IMG/VR virus record: IMGVR_UViG_3300012920_006502
Coordinates: 1-32,576 of that record
Direction: 5' to 3' (one strand)
DNA from: a virus
DNA: 32,576 bases
The translations under genes were made by a program, and so were the position numbers. The notes under the pieces are model-generated. The model was not told the origin of the DNA. It saw only the letters and a list, made by a program, of their open reading frames with translations, and searched no databases. This document shows, piece by piece, positions 7,226 through 13,968 of this stretch. The stretch's first letter is position 1. Each line of letters opens with the position of its first letter.

Positions 7226-7637
7226 CAAACGTGTAGGATTTACAGCGTCTGCTTTTGATTTATTTCATAGTGGACATGTTGCAATGTTGAAGGAGGCGAG
7301 AAGTAATTGTGATTATATGATTGTCGGCATACAAACAGATCCAACAATAGATCGTCCAGAAAAAAATCAACCAATACAAAGTGTATTTGAAAGATACGTG
7401 CAACTAGAAGGTTGCAAATATATTGACGAAATAATTCCATATGCTACAGAACAAGATCTTGTTGATATTTTGTTAACCTATAAAATTGACGTCCGTTTTA
7501 TTGGAGAAGAATACAAAAATAAGGATTTTACAGGCAAACAATTATGTGTTGACAAAGGCATAGAAATACATTATAATAGTAGACAACATTCATTTAGTAC
7601 AAGTGGATTACGAAAAAGGATAAGTGAGGCAAAATGA
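7218..7637 (+). CDS. TagD-like cytidylyltransferase family protein
   Basis: A 139-residue HIGH-family nucleotidyltransferase close in size to glycerol-3-phosphate cytidylyltransferase. HSGH (17-20) in TASAFDLFHSGHVAML is the nucleotide-binding HxGH. RYVQLEGCKYIDEIIPY (about 54-70) matches the RxxxL..CRYVDEVI region. FIGEEY and the C-terminal SFSTSGLRKRI replace the usual RTxGISTTxIxxRI loop, with the first Arg offset (SRQHSFSTSG). Family members couple CTP to glycerol-3-phosphate, ethanolamine phosphate or sugars. The variant final loop makes the substrate uncertain. It overlaps hemC by 8 bases and the gp44 gene by 4. Confidence 0.75.
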   Translation: MSDKRVGFTASAFDLFHSGHVAMLKEARSNCDYMIVGIQTDPTIDRPEKNQPIQSVFERYVQLEGCKYIDEIIPYATEQDLVDILLTYKIDVRFIGEEYKNKDFTGKQLCVDKGIEIHYNSRQHSFSTSGLRKRISEAK

Positions 7638-8548
7638 AAGATTTATGGGTAGAAAAATATCGTCCTAAGAACTTAGATGGCTATGTTTTTAGAGATGAAA
7701 ATCAACGTAAACAAGCAAAACTTTGGATTAAGGAAAAAAGTATTCCTCATTTATTGTTTAGTGGTGCAGCCGGTATCGGCAAAACTACTATGGCAAAGAT
7801 TCTTATAAATGAATTAGAAATTCCAGAGTATGACGTATTAGAACTTAACGCTAGTAGAACAAATAGTGTTGACGAAGTAAGAAATAAAATCACAAACTTT
7901 GTACAAATGATTCCATTTGGTCCTTTCAAAGTTGTACTATTAGATGAGGCGGATTACTTGTCTCCTAATGCACAAGCAGCGTTACGTGGTGTTATGGAAG
8001 AGTATCATAGCACATCAAGATTTATTTTAACTTGTAACTATCCAAACAGAATTATTCCTGCAATACACAGTAGGTGTCAAGGCTATCATATTGAACGTAT
8101 TGATCAAACAGAATTTACTGCAAGAGTTGCAACTATTCTAGTTGAAGAACAAGTAGATGTTGAACTTGAAACACTTGATTTGTATGTTAAGGCTACATAT
8201 CCAGACTTGCGTAAATGTATAAATATGGTACAGCAGAACGTTACAGATGCCAAACTTCATGCTCCTAGCAAAGGTGACGAAGGTGAAGCAGACTGGAAGT
8301 TCGATATGGTTGAACTATTTAAGGCTGGAAAGATTAGCGAAGCAAGGCAGTTACTATGTGGCAAATTACGTGCTGAAGAAATGGAAGAAGTATATCGTTG
8401 GTTGTATGATAATATATCTATATTCGGCGATGAACAAAAACAAGATACTGCTGTACTTGTAATCAAACAAGGATTAGTAGATCATACGCTTGTTGCTGAC
8501 CCTGAGATTAATTTAGCAGCAGTGTTAATTAAGTTAGGTAGACTATGA
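7634..8548 (+). CDS. 44: gp44-like clamp-loader AAA+ subunit
   Basis: A 304-residue AAA+ ATPase of the RFC/T4 gp44 type (T4 gp44 is 319), which loads the gp45 sliding clamp onto primer ends. It begins LWVEKYRPKNLDGYVF (the WxEKYRP box), then Walker A GAAGIGKT (44-51), Walker B VVLLDEADYLS (about 98-108), sensor 1 FILTCNYPNRI, and the SRC arginine-finger motif in HSRCQGYHI. In T4 the small subunit gp62 lies next to gp44. Here the next gene is a membrane protein, and no gp62-like gene is recognised in the window. ATG overlaps the preceding stop and the end overlaps the following start (ATGA), so it is embedded in the metabolic operon. Confidence 0.9.
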   Translation: MKDLWVEKYRPKNLDGYVFRDENQRKQAKLWIKEKSIPHLLFSGAAGIGKTTMAKILINELEIPEYDVLELNASRTNSVDEVRNKITNFVQMIPFGPFKVVLLDEADYLSPNAQAALRGVMEEYHSTSRFILTCNYPNRIIPAIHSRCQGYHIERIDQTEFTARVATILVEEQVDVELETLDLYVKATYPDLRKCINMVQQNVTDAKLHAPSKGDEGEADWKFDMVELFKAGKISEARQLLCGKLRAEEMEEVYRWLYDNISIFGDEQKQDTAVLVIKQGLVDHTLVADPEINLAAVLIKLGRL

Positions 8549-8790
8549 AGATAAGATACTATCACGACATAAATGGAGCAAGATGGGTAGGTTTTTTGCT
8601 TGCAATAATTGCTGCATTTATTCTTTCAAATGCTAATCCTAGCACACAATGGATAGGTTGGGCAATTGCATCTGTGAGTTGTAGTATGTGGATTTATTTT
8701 GGAATTAAAGATGGTGATACACCAAGAGCATTAATGGAAGGAATGTACCTGCTGTTAGCATTAAGGGCTATATATAACTGGCTAGTCTAA
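8545..8790 (+). CDS. small three-TM membrane protein (paralogue group)
   Basis: An 81-residue inner-membrane protein with about three hydrophobic helices: [14 protein letters not shown] (14-27), [19 protein letters not shown] (about 36-54), and [16 protein letters not shown] (66-81). The second helix, with W...S..W..YGI-like spacing, recalls half-transporters of the semiSWEET/PnuC type, but the resemblance is weak. Proteins at 26687 and 27497 have the same size and layout. It overlaps the gp44 stop by 4 bases (ATGA), occupying the place where T4 has gene 62. No function is assigned; transport of a small metabolite is one possibility. Confidence 0.7.
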   Translation: MKIRYYHDINGARWVGFLLAIIAAFILSNANPSTQWIGWAIASVSCSMWIYFGIKDGDTPRALMEGMYLLLALRAIYNWLV

Positions 8791-8791
8791 T

Positions 8792-9142
8792 ATGACACAT
8801 GTAGTTGACGACAAATGTATTAATTGTAAACACACAACCTGTGTCAGTGTTTGCCCTGTTGATTGTTTTTATGAAGGAGAAAACATGTTAGTGATCAATC
8901 CTGATGAGTGTATAGATTGCGGCGTGTGTGTTCCTGAATGTCCTGAAGACGCTATATGGCAAACTGATGACGAAGAAAATAAATGGTATAAACACAATCT
9001 ATATTTTAGTACAGATGGTAACTTTCCAAGTATTACAGAAGAACAACAGCCTATGGATAACTATGTAGAGTATGCTAAAGAAAATTACAAAGAAGATAAA
9101 ACAAAATTATTTAAAGCAATCCCAGCAATACAGGTAGATTAA
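8792..9142 (+). CDS. seven-iron [3Fe-4S][4Fe-4S] ferredoxin
   Basis: A 116-residue low-potential electron carrier of the FdxA / Azotobacter FdI type. Cys9, Cys12, Cys17, Cys21 and Cys25 (first motif, ending CPVDCFYEG) and Cys40, Cys43, Cys46 and Cys50 ([16 protein letters not shown]) keep the FdI spacing exactly, shifted by one residue. FdI uses C8, C16 and C49 for the 3Fe cluster and C20, C39, C42 and C45 for the 4Fe cluster; the matching residues are all present. A C-terminal tail follows, as in bacterial FdxA. No strong ribosome site is visible, and the start lies one base after the preceding stop, so coupling is likely. SufE, three genes on, and HemC upstream suggest a redox or Fe-S function. 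Known phage ferredoxins I recall are mainly the 2Fe-2S plant type. Confidence 0.88.
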   Translation: MTHVVDDKCINCKHTTCVSVCPVDCFYEGENMLVINPDECIDCGVCVPECPEDAIWQTDDEENKWYKHNLYFSTDGNFPSITEEQQPMDNYVEYAKENYKEDKTKLFKAIPAIQVD

Positions 9143-9145
9143 ATT

Positions 9146-9445
9146 ATGACAGGTATAGTTTTTTGGATAGGATTTACAGTAATGGTATTAAACGAAGGTT
9201 TCGTTATAATGCGTCATGTACACCCTTGGTTTGCACAAAAACGTGAAGCACTAATGGCCAAGTATGGTAGTAATTGGAAGCGTTTTCATGCTTTCTTTGA
9301 TTATGTATGGATCGGTGGTGTTATATTAGGCGTAGCAATAGATATTTCTAACTGGAAGTTCTACGCCACAGTTCTTGCAACCTTTTGGAGTATAGTCGCA
9401 GTATTTGTATACTTGCCATTACTCGTAAAGAAAATTAGGAAATGA
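9146..9445 (+). CDS. small multi-pass membrane protein
   Basis: A 99-residue protein with three predicted membrane helices: VFWIGFTVMVLNEGFVIM (5-22), YVWIGGVILGVAIDI (about 53-67), and FYATVLATFWSIVAVFVYLP (about 72-91). The loop between helices one and two is basic and His/Trp-rich (RHVHPWFAQKREALM, then NWKRFHAFF). The C-terminus is KKIRK. Its position between the ferredoxin and SufE suggests a role tied to electron transfer or iron, perhaps a membrane partner of the ferredoxin, but no family or heme-ligand pair can be asserted. The end overlaps the SufE start by 4 bases. Confidence 0.65.
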   Translation: MTGIVFWIGFTVMVLNEGFVIMRHVHPWFAQKREALMAKYGSNWKRFHAFFDYVWIGGVILGVAIDISNWKFYATVLATFWSIVAVFVYLPLLVKKIRK

Positions 9446-9834
9446 AACTAGATAAGTGGTCGGAAGATTTAAACTTACTAGAAGGCACAGATAGATTAGC
9501 ATATCTAGTGGACCTTGCAAAAAAAGCAACTTCATTACCTAAAGAACTTAGAACTGATGATAGACTTATAGGAGGATGTATAAGTCAGATATGGGTAGAC
9601 GTGGGCGTTGTTGAAGGCAACGTTCAAGTTTATTATGATAGTGATGCGATGATAACAAAAGGCATCACCAGTATAGTAGCAGATTGTTTTTCAGACATAC
9701 CTGTTGCAGAAGCAAAACAAATTACATTCCAAGACTTTGAAAAACTTAATATCCAACAATTATTAACACCGCAACGCAGAAATGGATTAGGAAACCTTAT
9801 AGAAACTATTAGACAGAAAATACACTGTCTTTAA
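9442..9834 (+). CDS. sufE: SufE-like sulfur-transfer protein
   Basis: A 130-residue SufE/CsdE family protein (E. coli SufE 138). SufE accepts persulfide sulfur from the cysteine desulfurase SufS and passes it to the SufBCD scaffold during Fe-S cluster assembly. The acceptor loop is RLIGGCISQIWVDV, with Cys46 at the position of SufE Cys51 (PGCQSQVW type). The C-terminal helix region LLTPQRRNGLGNLIETI matches the LSPSRxNGLxxM signature, and the expected fold elements are present at full length. No suf scaffold or desulfurase is in the window, so it must act with host SufS. It is the last gene of the operon. The pairing with a phage ferredoxin suggests the phage supports cluster assembly during infection. 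Confidence 0.85.
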   Translation: MKLDKWSEDLNLLEGTDRLAYLVDLAKKATSLPKELRTDDRLIGGCISQIWVDVGVVEGNVQVYYDSDAMITKGITSIVADCFSDIPVAEAKQITFQDFEKLNIQQLLTPQRRNGLGNLIETIRQKIHCL

Positions 9835-9880
9835 GGTAACCTTTTATAGCCAGCGGTGTCTAAGTAATTAAAGTTAAAAC

Positions 9881-10600
9881 TTAACTATCTCCGTATATAC
9901 TTAGAATTTCTTTTACCGCTTCATGTCTTTCTACATCTGCTCTTGTAAACTTACAGATATCCACAAACTGATGATTATTAAAGTTGTTATACAACTCAAG
10001 GAACTGTAATAAACCGTTATTACTAGGCCTATCTGCCTGATGTAAGTCACCGGTTACAATCATCTTAGATCCTTCACCTAACCTAGTTAAAAGCATTTTC
10101 ATTTGACTAGGTGTAGCATTTTGCATTTCATCCGCAATAATTACGGAGTTTTTAAACGTTCTACCTCTCATGTATGCTAATGGAGCAATTTCAACTACTC
10201 CTTCTCTTAGTTGTCTTTCTACTTCTGCTTGGCAAAAGTTTTCCGAAAAAACATCAAAAATAGGACGAGTCCACGGTGCCATTTTTTCATTTAAATCTCC
10301 TGGCAAAAATCCATGACTTTCGTCTACTGAAACTGCAGGTCTAGTTATTACAATTTTGTTACATAATTTGTCTCGAAATTCGTTAATTGCCCATTGAACT
10401 GCAATCATTGTTTTACCTGTGCCAGCAGGACCTATAGCAAATACTATATGCTTGTCCTTGTTGTCTAATTTTTGTAGATAAAATTTCTGATTTAGGTTTT
10501 TGGGAACTACCTCGTTTCTCTTTGATTTATGTGAGTTTATATTAACTATGTTGTTGTACGCTGCGTTATGTGCCGCATGGGCTTTGTTTTTTCTCTTCAT
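9881..10600 (-). CDS. phoH: PhoH-like P-loop ATPase
   Basis: A 239-residue PhoH-domain protein. Walker A is GPAGTGKT (57-64), and Walker B is SVIIADEMQNATPSQMK (about 152-168). MIVTGDLHQAD follows, with the family GDxxQxD motif, plus VVEIAPLAYMRGRTF (about 135-149). The PhoH fold resembles the ATPase core of superfamily 1 helicases; its cellular role is unsettled. It is common in marine phages regardless of phosphate status. The ATG follows GGAGG on the minus strand (near 10612-10616). It is one of only two minus-strand genes, facing sufE with a gap of 46 bases. The first 35 residues are basic and low-complexity. Confidence 0.9.
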   Translation of the reverse strand: MKRKNKAHAAHNAAYNNIVNINSHKSKRNEVVPKNLNQKFYLQKLDNKDKHIVFAIGPAGTGKTMIAVQWAINEFRDKLCNKIVITRPAVSVDESHGFLPGDLNEKMAPWTRPIFDVFSENFCQAEVERQLREGVVEIAPLAYMRGRTFKNSVIIADEMQNATPSQMKMLLTRLGEGSKMIVTGDLHQADRPSNNGLLQFLELYNNFNNHQFVDICKFTRADVERHEAVKEILSIYGDS

Positions 10601-10737
10601 ATTAGGGGTTTTCCTCCGTTAGTGAAAGTCTGCTCAACAACGGAATGAGGGTGGGTACAAAATGTAAAAAGTCCGTTATCGAACATACTATTATTTAAGT
10701 TCGCAGATAAAAAATAATAGCATAACATAAAGAAAAC
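10601..10737. other. divergent intergenic region with an AT-rich inverted repeat
   Basis: The phoH leader occupies the left side, with its GGAGG site. At 10688-10696 and 10712-10720, CTATTATTT and AAATAATAG form a perfect 9-bp inverted repeat with a 15-base loop. An overlapping 5-bp repeat (CGAAC/GTTCG) shares the same stretch. It could be an operator or processing site between divergent transcripts. No T-tract follows, so it is not a normal terminator. I found no convincing sigma-70 promoter for phoH. Confidence 0.35.
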
Positions 10738-10745
10738 GATAAATA
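10738..10745 (+). promoter_or_regulatory. T4-type late promoter box GATAAATA
   Basis: An exact GATAAATA box followed by C, as in several other boxes here. It lies 15 bases before the ATG at 10761, with GGAGA between. Its position argues against the upstream in-frame GTG at 10749, which would sit at or before the predicted transcription start. Confidence 0.75.
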
Positions 10746-10760
10746 CTTGTGGAGACTAAT

Positions 10761-11285
10761 ATGGCCAGCATAAAAGACGTTATATCAAATATAGAACAAA
10801 TTTATGGTTCTAACAATAGTTTAAACTTACTTAAAGATTTCGAGCGTGTCGTAGATGAGCTTGATCTTTATGTATTTGATAACTGGATGGACGGTGAATT
10901 AGCCGCTGGTCCAAAAGAAGATAGATATTTTATAGAATGCACATTTATGTGGCCTAAAGATAAAATGCCTGAACCTGCTGGTGGTAAAAGACTATTAGAG
11001 TATGGTTGTAAGGTAGCATACGCTGAATCAGCAATGTCTAAAGTTAGGAAGATTAAAACACCTGACGATATAAGACCAGGTACACGTAAAGGTAAAGTTG
11101 ACATAGAAGAAGTTTGGATGGTAAAAATTAGAATGCCTAAAACACTGATGAAAAATGTTGACAGAGGTTATACTAATCTTGACAAGAATAAAGTTCAAGA
11201 TATATTAAGTAATACAGCACAAGTTAAAAATCCAGAACCGGTAGAACAAACTGCACAGGAAACACCAGATGAAGCAGCACAATAA
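10761..11285 (+). CDS. conserved late phage protein, function unknown
   Basis: A 174-residue soluble protein starting at ATG 10761 behind GGAGA and a late promoter box. The N-terminal half is helical (IKDVISNIEQIYGS, DFERVVDELDLYVFDNWMDG). Residues about 50-140 look like a mixed alpha/beta domain, with YFIECTFMWPKDKMPEPAGG, LLEYGCKVAYAES and a DIEEVWMVKIRMPKTLM strand. The C-terminal 40 residues are polar and acidic. It overlaps the gene at 11269 by 17 bases in another frame. Late promoter control suggests a virion or assembly protein, but I do not recognise the family. Confidence 0.65.
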   Translation: MASIKDVISNIEQIYGSNNSLNLLKDFERVVDELDLYVFDNWMDGELAAGPKEDRYFIECTFMWPKDKMPEPAGGKRLLEYGCKVAYAESAMSKVRKIKTPDDIRPGTRKGKVDIEEVWMVKIRMPKTLMKNVDRGYTNLDKNKVQDILSNTAQVKNPEPVEQTAQETPDEAAQ

Positions 11286-12006
11286 AGTTTTAGAAGAAGG
11301 ACTAAGAAAGAATGATCTAGAGGACATGTTTTATCCTCTTATGGAAATAGACATTCATAAATCTAAAATGGGAGAAGATCCAGATGTTTGTGTAGTTACA
11401 TTTCAAGCAAAAGATAGACATCCTGCTAAAGACTTTATGGAGTTTATAGAAAAAGGATATCCATTTGTTTTAGATGCTGATGTTAGTGCAGGAGAAAATA
11501 AAAAAGGTGAATATAGTATTTTTGTTGAAGTTGAAAGAAATAGTAAACTTGCAGAAAATATTATGGAAATGCTTTTTGGTGTAAGCAAACTAACGAATAT
11601 CTCAGACTGGAAATTTAATTATTATAAGAATAAAGATAGTATGCCTGTTACTACAGAAAATTTAAGAAAGATTCCGTCAGATAAAAAAATGTACGAACAG
11701 GTAATGAACAAATTCAGAACAGATGAAGTTAAGAGTTTCTTCAATAAAACGTTAATGGACGATTTAGTTTTAGAAAATAACAAGATAACAATTCTAAAAC
11801 CGTTTGATGTTTCGGTTGAGTTTGAGATAGTTAGCGAAGGTGACGACAAACTTAGCGAAGGACTAGAAGATATTCAAGTAGATGACAATGCTACCGCTGA
11901 AATCTTTTGGTTAACAAAAGTTATGGGAGACTATAACATTACTAAATTTGGTGACAGATTTCTGTTTACCAACGAATCAAAGTCAATGGTTTTAAAAAGG
12001 ATATAA
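11269..12006 (+). CDS. conserved late phage protein, function unknown
   Basis: A 245-residue protein overlapping its upstream neighbour by 17 bases. AGGAAA lies upstream of the chosen ATG; an internal ATG at about 11341 is possible but would remove a conserved-looking N-terminus. The sequence is acidic and rich in alpha/beta elements: MFYPLMEIDIHKSKMGED, VCVVTFQAKDRHPAKDFMEF, YSIFVEVERNSKLAENIMEM, NISDWKFNYYKNKDSMPV. There is no membrane segment or known catalytic motif. It shares the late promoter at 10738 with its neighbour and probably works with it. Function is unknown. Confidence 0.65.
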   Translation: MKQHNKVLEEGLRKNDLEDMFYPLMEIDIHKSKMGEDPDVCVVTFQAKDRHPAKDFMEFIEKGYPFVLDADVSAGENKKGEYSIFVEVERNSKLAENIMEMLFGVSKLTNISDWKFNYYKNKDSMPVTTENLRKIPSDKKMYEQVMNKFRTDEVKSFFNKTLMDDLVLENNKITILKPFDVSVEFEIVSEGDDKLSEGLEDIQVDDNATAEIFWLTKVMGDYNITKFGDRFLFTNESKSMVLKRI

Positions 12007-12009
12007 ATT

Positions 12010-12522
12010 ATGGCAAAAGAAAATTATCAAGCATGTTTAGATATGATATTACATCATGAGGGTGGATACGTTAATCATCCTAAAGACCCAGGTGGTGAAA
12101 CTAACCTTGGTGTTACAAAAAGAGTTTACGAAGATTTCGGCGGCACAAAAAATATGAAAGACTTGACAGTCGAAGACGTTGCGCCAATCTATGAAAAGAA
12201 CTATTGGGGTCGCATGAAGTGCGATGATATTCCTAGTGGTTTAGATTTATGTGTATTTGATTTTGGAGTTAATGCTGGAACAGGACGTTCTGCAAAGTAT
12301 CTACAGCGTATGATCGGCACAGTTGCTGATGGCGGTATTGGTCCTAATACACTTAAGGCTTTAGGAAACTATATTGAATCAGAAGGTGTTGAGAAAGCAA
12401 TTAGAGACTTCCAAGAAGCACGTCAGTCTTATTACGAAAAGTTAAGCACATTTGAAACTTTCGGAAGAGGTTGGACACGCAGAGTAAATGAAACAACTGA
12501 AGCCGCTATCAAAATGATATGA
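12010..12522 (+). CDS. GH108 endolysin (N-acetylmuramidase)
   Basis: A 170-residue peptidoglycan hydrolase of the GH108 type. The N-terminal domain begins with the catalytic motif LHHEGGYVNHPKDPGGETN, with Glu17 as the expected acid. GVTKRVYEDFGG and YEKNYWGRM follow, matching the GVTxxxY...YxxxYW signature. The C-terminal half (CVFDFGVNAGTGRSAKYLQR, then DGGIGPNTLKALG) matches the peptidoglycan-binding part common to this family. There is no signal peptide, so release needs a holin; a candidate is at 13968. AAGGAT precedes the ATG. The stop overlaps the start of the small ORF at 12519 (ATGA). Confidence 0.9.
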   Translation: MAKENYQACLDMILHHEGGYVNHPKDPGGETNLGVTKRVYEDFGGTKNMKDLTVEDVAPIYEKNYWGRMKCDDIPSGLDLCVFDFGVNAGTGRSAKYLQRMIGTVADGGIGPNTLKALGNYIESEGVEKAIRDFQEARQSYYEKLSTFETFGRGWTRRVNETTEAAIKMI

Positions 12523-12662
12523 GCAAAGTTTGCCAAAACTGCGGAAGAGAACACGAAGGCAGATTAATAGAGACATTTATGGACGGAGATAACAAACCCT
12601 TAGAAATAGTTGTTTGTACCTATCCACGTTACCAAGAGGAAAACGATGAACAAAGTAATTAA
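12519..12662 (+). CDS. 47-residue zinc-ribbon-like protein
   Basis: A short ORF filling the gap between the endolysin and the acyl-carrier-like gene. Its ATG overlaps the endolysin stop (ATGA), and its 3' end overlaps the next gene by 17 bases. The protein begins MSKVCQNCGREHEGRLIETF and continues with MDGDNKPLEIVVCTYPRYQ. The CxxC pair at residues 5 and 8, His12 and Cys33 could form a small zinc site. Tight coupling on both sides and sensible composition argue it is real, although it is short. Function is unknown. Confidence 0.6.
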   Translation: MSKVCQNCGREHEGRLIETFMDGDNKPLEIVVCTYPRYQEENDEQSN

Positions 12663-12861
12663 AGCAATATCAGATCACTTAGGTATTGATGAATCTAAAG
12701 TTGTACCAACAGCACATTTAATAGATGATTTAGGTGCTGACGACTTTGATATCGTTGAACTTACAATTGCTATACAAGAAGCAACAGGTAAAAGCATTTC
12801 AAGCGAAGACGAAGCCAACGTTCAAACTGTTGGAGATTTTATTAAACTGGTAGAAGCATAA
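12646..12861 (+). CDS. acyl-carrier-protein-like protein lacking the carrier serine
   Basis: A 71-residue four-helix acyl-carrier fold. The alignment by eye with AcpP is clear: HLGIDESKVVPTAHLIDDLG (11-30), then ADDFDIVELTIAIQEA (31-46), then SISSEDEANVQTVGDFIKLV. The AcpP prosthetic-group motif is GADSLD; here it is GADDFD, so residue 33 is Asp and 4'-phosphopantetheine cannot be attached at the normal site. The remaining helix II contact residues (D-x-VEL) are kept, so it could still bind ACP partners such as AcpS, IscS, SpoT-type or acyl-transfer enzymes. The ATG follows AAGAGGA; an upstream TTG at 12610 is unlikely. It lies within the lysis region. Confidence 0.8.
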   Translation: MNKVIKAISDHLGIDESKVVPTAHLIDDLGADDFDIVELTIAIQEATGKSISSEDEANVQTVGDFIKLVEA

Positions 12862-13346
12862 TGTTTGGATCAATTAAAATAGCAATGATTGTAATTATGT
12901 TGGCTGGTGCAGGCGGCGGCTTTATGTATGTCAAGACATTAAAGTCTGATTTAGCAGTAAGCGAAGCAAACAATGCCAAACTATTAGACAGCGTGGCAGA
13001 ACAACAATCTGTAATTGAACAGCAGAAAAAAGATTTTACTGCAATACTAGAAGCAAATCAAGAGCTACAAGAGCAGAATCAAGTATTAAAAACTGAATTT
13101 GCAGCACTTGATAAACGCTTTAATAAAATAAACGGAAAAGGCGAAGTGCGTGATATTGGTGATCTAGCAACTAAAAGGCCTGAGTCCGTCGAGAAAATAA
13201 TTAACAAAGGAAGTACCAATGCAATGAGATGTCAAGAAATTGCAATGGGCGCACCTTTAACGGAGAAAGAGAAAAATGCAACTAAGAAGTCTCAAATCAA
13301 TTCTGAGTGTCCTAGTCTTGCTAATCCTAACTACGTCCCTTACTAG
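12861..13346 (+). CDS. i-spanin (Rz-like) candidate
   Basis: A 161-residue inner-membrane-anchored protein: one N-terminal helix, KIAMIVIMLAGAGGGFMYV (6-24), followed by a long periplasmic coiled coil from about 28 to 100 (LKSDLAVSEANNAKLLDSVA, then VIEQQKKDFTAILEANQELQ). The C-terminal part has two Cys and a YVPY end. This is the Rz architecture that links the inner membrane to an outer-membrane lipoprotein and fuses the membranes at the end of lysis. The lipoprotein gene at 13276 starts inside its 3' end in another frame, the classic nested Rz/Rz1 layout. The ATG shares a base with the preceding stop. Confidence 0.75.
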   Translation: MFGSIKIAMIVIMLAGAGGGFMYVKTLKSDLAVSEANNAKLLDSVAEQQSVIEQQKKDFTAILEANQELQEQNQVLKTEFAALDKRFNKINGKGEVRDIGDLATKRPESVEKIINKGSTNAMRCQEIAMGAPLTEKEKNATKKSQINSECPSLANPNYVPY

Positions 13347-13659
13347 TTGTAGTACAGTATCTAAGTTAGATGTATTCAAGACAGAAGTAGAACGAGCACC
13401 TCTTAATCTTCCTAATCCTGAAACACCTAAATTAGAAGAGGTTCGTTGGATTATTATCACGTCGGAAAATGCAGAAGAAGTATTTTCAAAATTGAAAGAG
13501 CAAGGTAAAGATCCTGTTCTGTTTGGATTAAGCGACGAAGATTACGAATTACTATCTAAAAACTTTGCACAAATTCGTGCTTACATGATACAACAAGGTA
13601 TAACGTTAGATCAGTATCGCAAGTACTATGAGCCTGTAGATAAACCTAAATCTGAATAA
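13276..13659 (+). CDS. o-spanin-like outer-membrane lipoprotein (Rz1-like)
   Basis: A 127-residue lipoprotein whose first 71 bases overlap the Rz-like gene out of frame; GGAGAAAG precedes the ATG. The signal peptide is MQLRSLKSILSVLVLLILTT followed by lipobox LTSC with Cys25. The mature part starts with a Ser/Thr stretch and a Pro-rich segment (APLNLPNPETPKLEE, about 41-55), as in Rz1 proteins. A folded C-terminal region follows, ending in KYYEPVDKPKSE. It is longer than phage lambda Rz1. Its role as spanin partner is inferred from nesting, lipobox and endolysin neighbour. Confidence 0.75.
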   Translation: MQLRSLKSILSVLVLLILTTSLTSCSTVSKLDVFKTEVERAPLNLPNPETPKLEEVRWIIITSENAEEVFSKLKEQGKDPVLFGLSDEDYELLSKNFAQIRAYMIQQGITLDQYRKYYEPVDKPKSE

Positions 13660-13662
13660 ATA
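13655..13662 (+). promoter_or_regulatory. T4-type late promoter box AATAAATA
   Basis: AATAAATA followed by C. Its TAA is also the stop codon of the lipoprotein gene (13657-13659). A start near 13668 leaves a leader of about 19 bases containing AAGGAG before the ATG at 13687. It would drive the two small membrane-protein genes. Confidence 0.6.
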
Positions 13663-13686
13663 CGTATATAAAACAAAGGAGCGAAT

Positions 13687-13968
13687 ATGTGGGAAATGAT
13701 TGAAAGGATGGCTAGCGATAGATTATGGATTTACACAGCATTAGTAGGTTCGCTATTCGGTTTAGCATTTTCAACATATTTTAAAAGCACACGTATAGGT
13801 TTATGGTTATATGGTCATTTTGATCGCATAGCAGATTTTTTAGTAGAACGATATGGGTGGACTTGGTTACAGCAACCGGAAGATGCTTGGCGTAAAAAAT
13901 ATCCATACGTAACTAAAAAAATAGACGAATTAGAAAAGCGTATTAAAACATTAGAGGGTAAAAAGTAA
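13687..13968 (+). CDS. small membrane protein in the lysis region
   Basis: A 93-residue protein with AAGGAG before the ATG. One clear membrane helix, LWIYTALVGSLFGLAFSTYF (13-32), is followed by an amphipathic stretch (IGLWLYGHFDRIADFLVERY, about 37-56). A charged C-terminal helix, KKIDELEKRIKTLEGKK, could form a coiled coil. Its position between spanins and the holin candidate, with a one-base overlap to the latter, suggests an accessory lysis function such as an antiholin. That is inference; no family is recognised. Confidence 0.6.
   Translation: MWEMIERMASDRLWIYTALVGSLFGLAFSTYFKSTRIGLWLYGHFDRIADFLVERYGWTWLQQPEDAWRKKYPYVTKKIDELEKRIKTLEGKK

Noticed and set aside
8247-8462. Plus-strand ORF of 71 residues inside gene 44
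   Set aside because: Out of frame within the AAA+ gene; no motif or ribosome site.
9872-9886. Small hairpin AGTTAA-AAC-TTAACT at the phoH stop, and AAGGTAACCTT near 9833
   Set aside because: Short AT-rich stem or palindrome without a T-tract on either strand; not enough to call a terminator between the converging genes.
12002-12009. TATAAATT before the endolysin ATG as a late promoter
   Set aside because: It overlaps the ribosome site and the stop of the upstream gene and lacks the TAAATA ending. The endolysin has a normal AAGGAT and can be read from the promoter at 10738.
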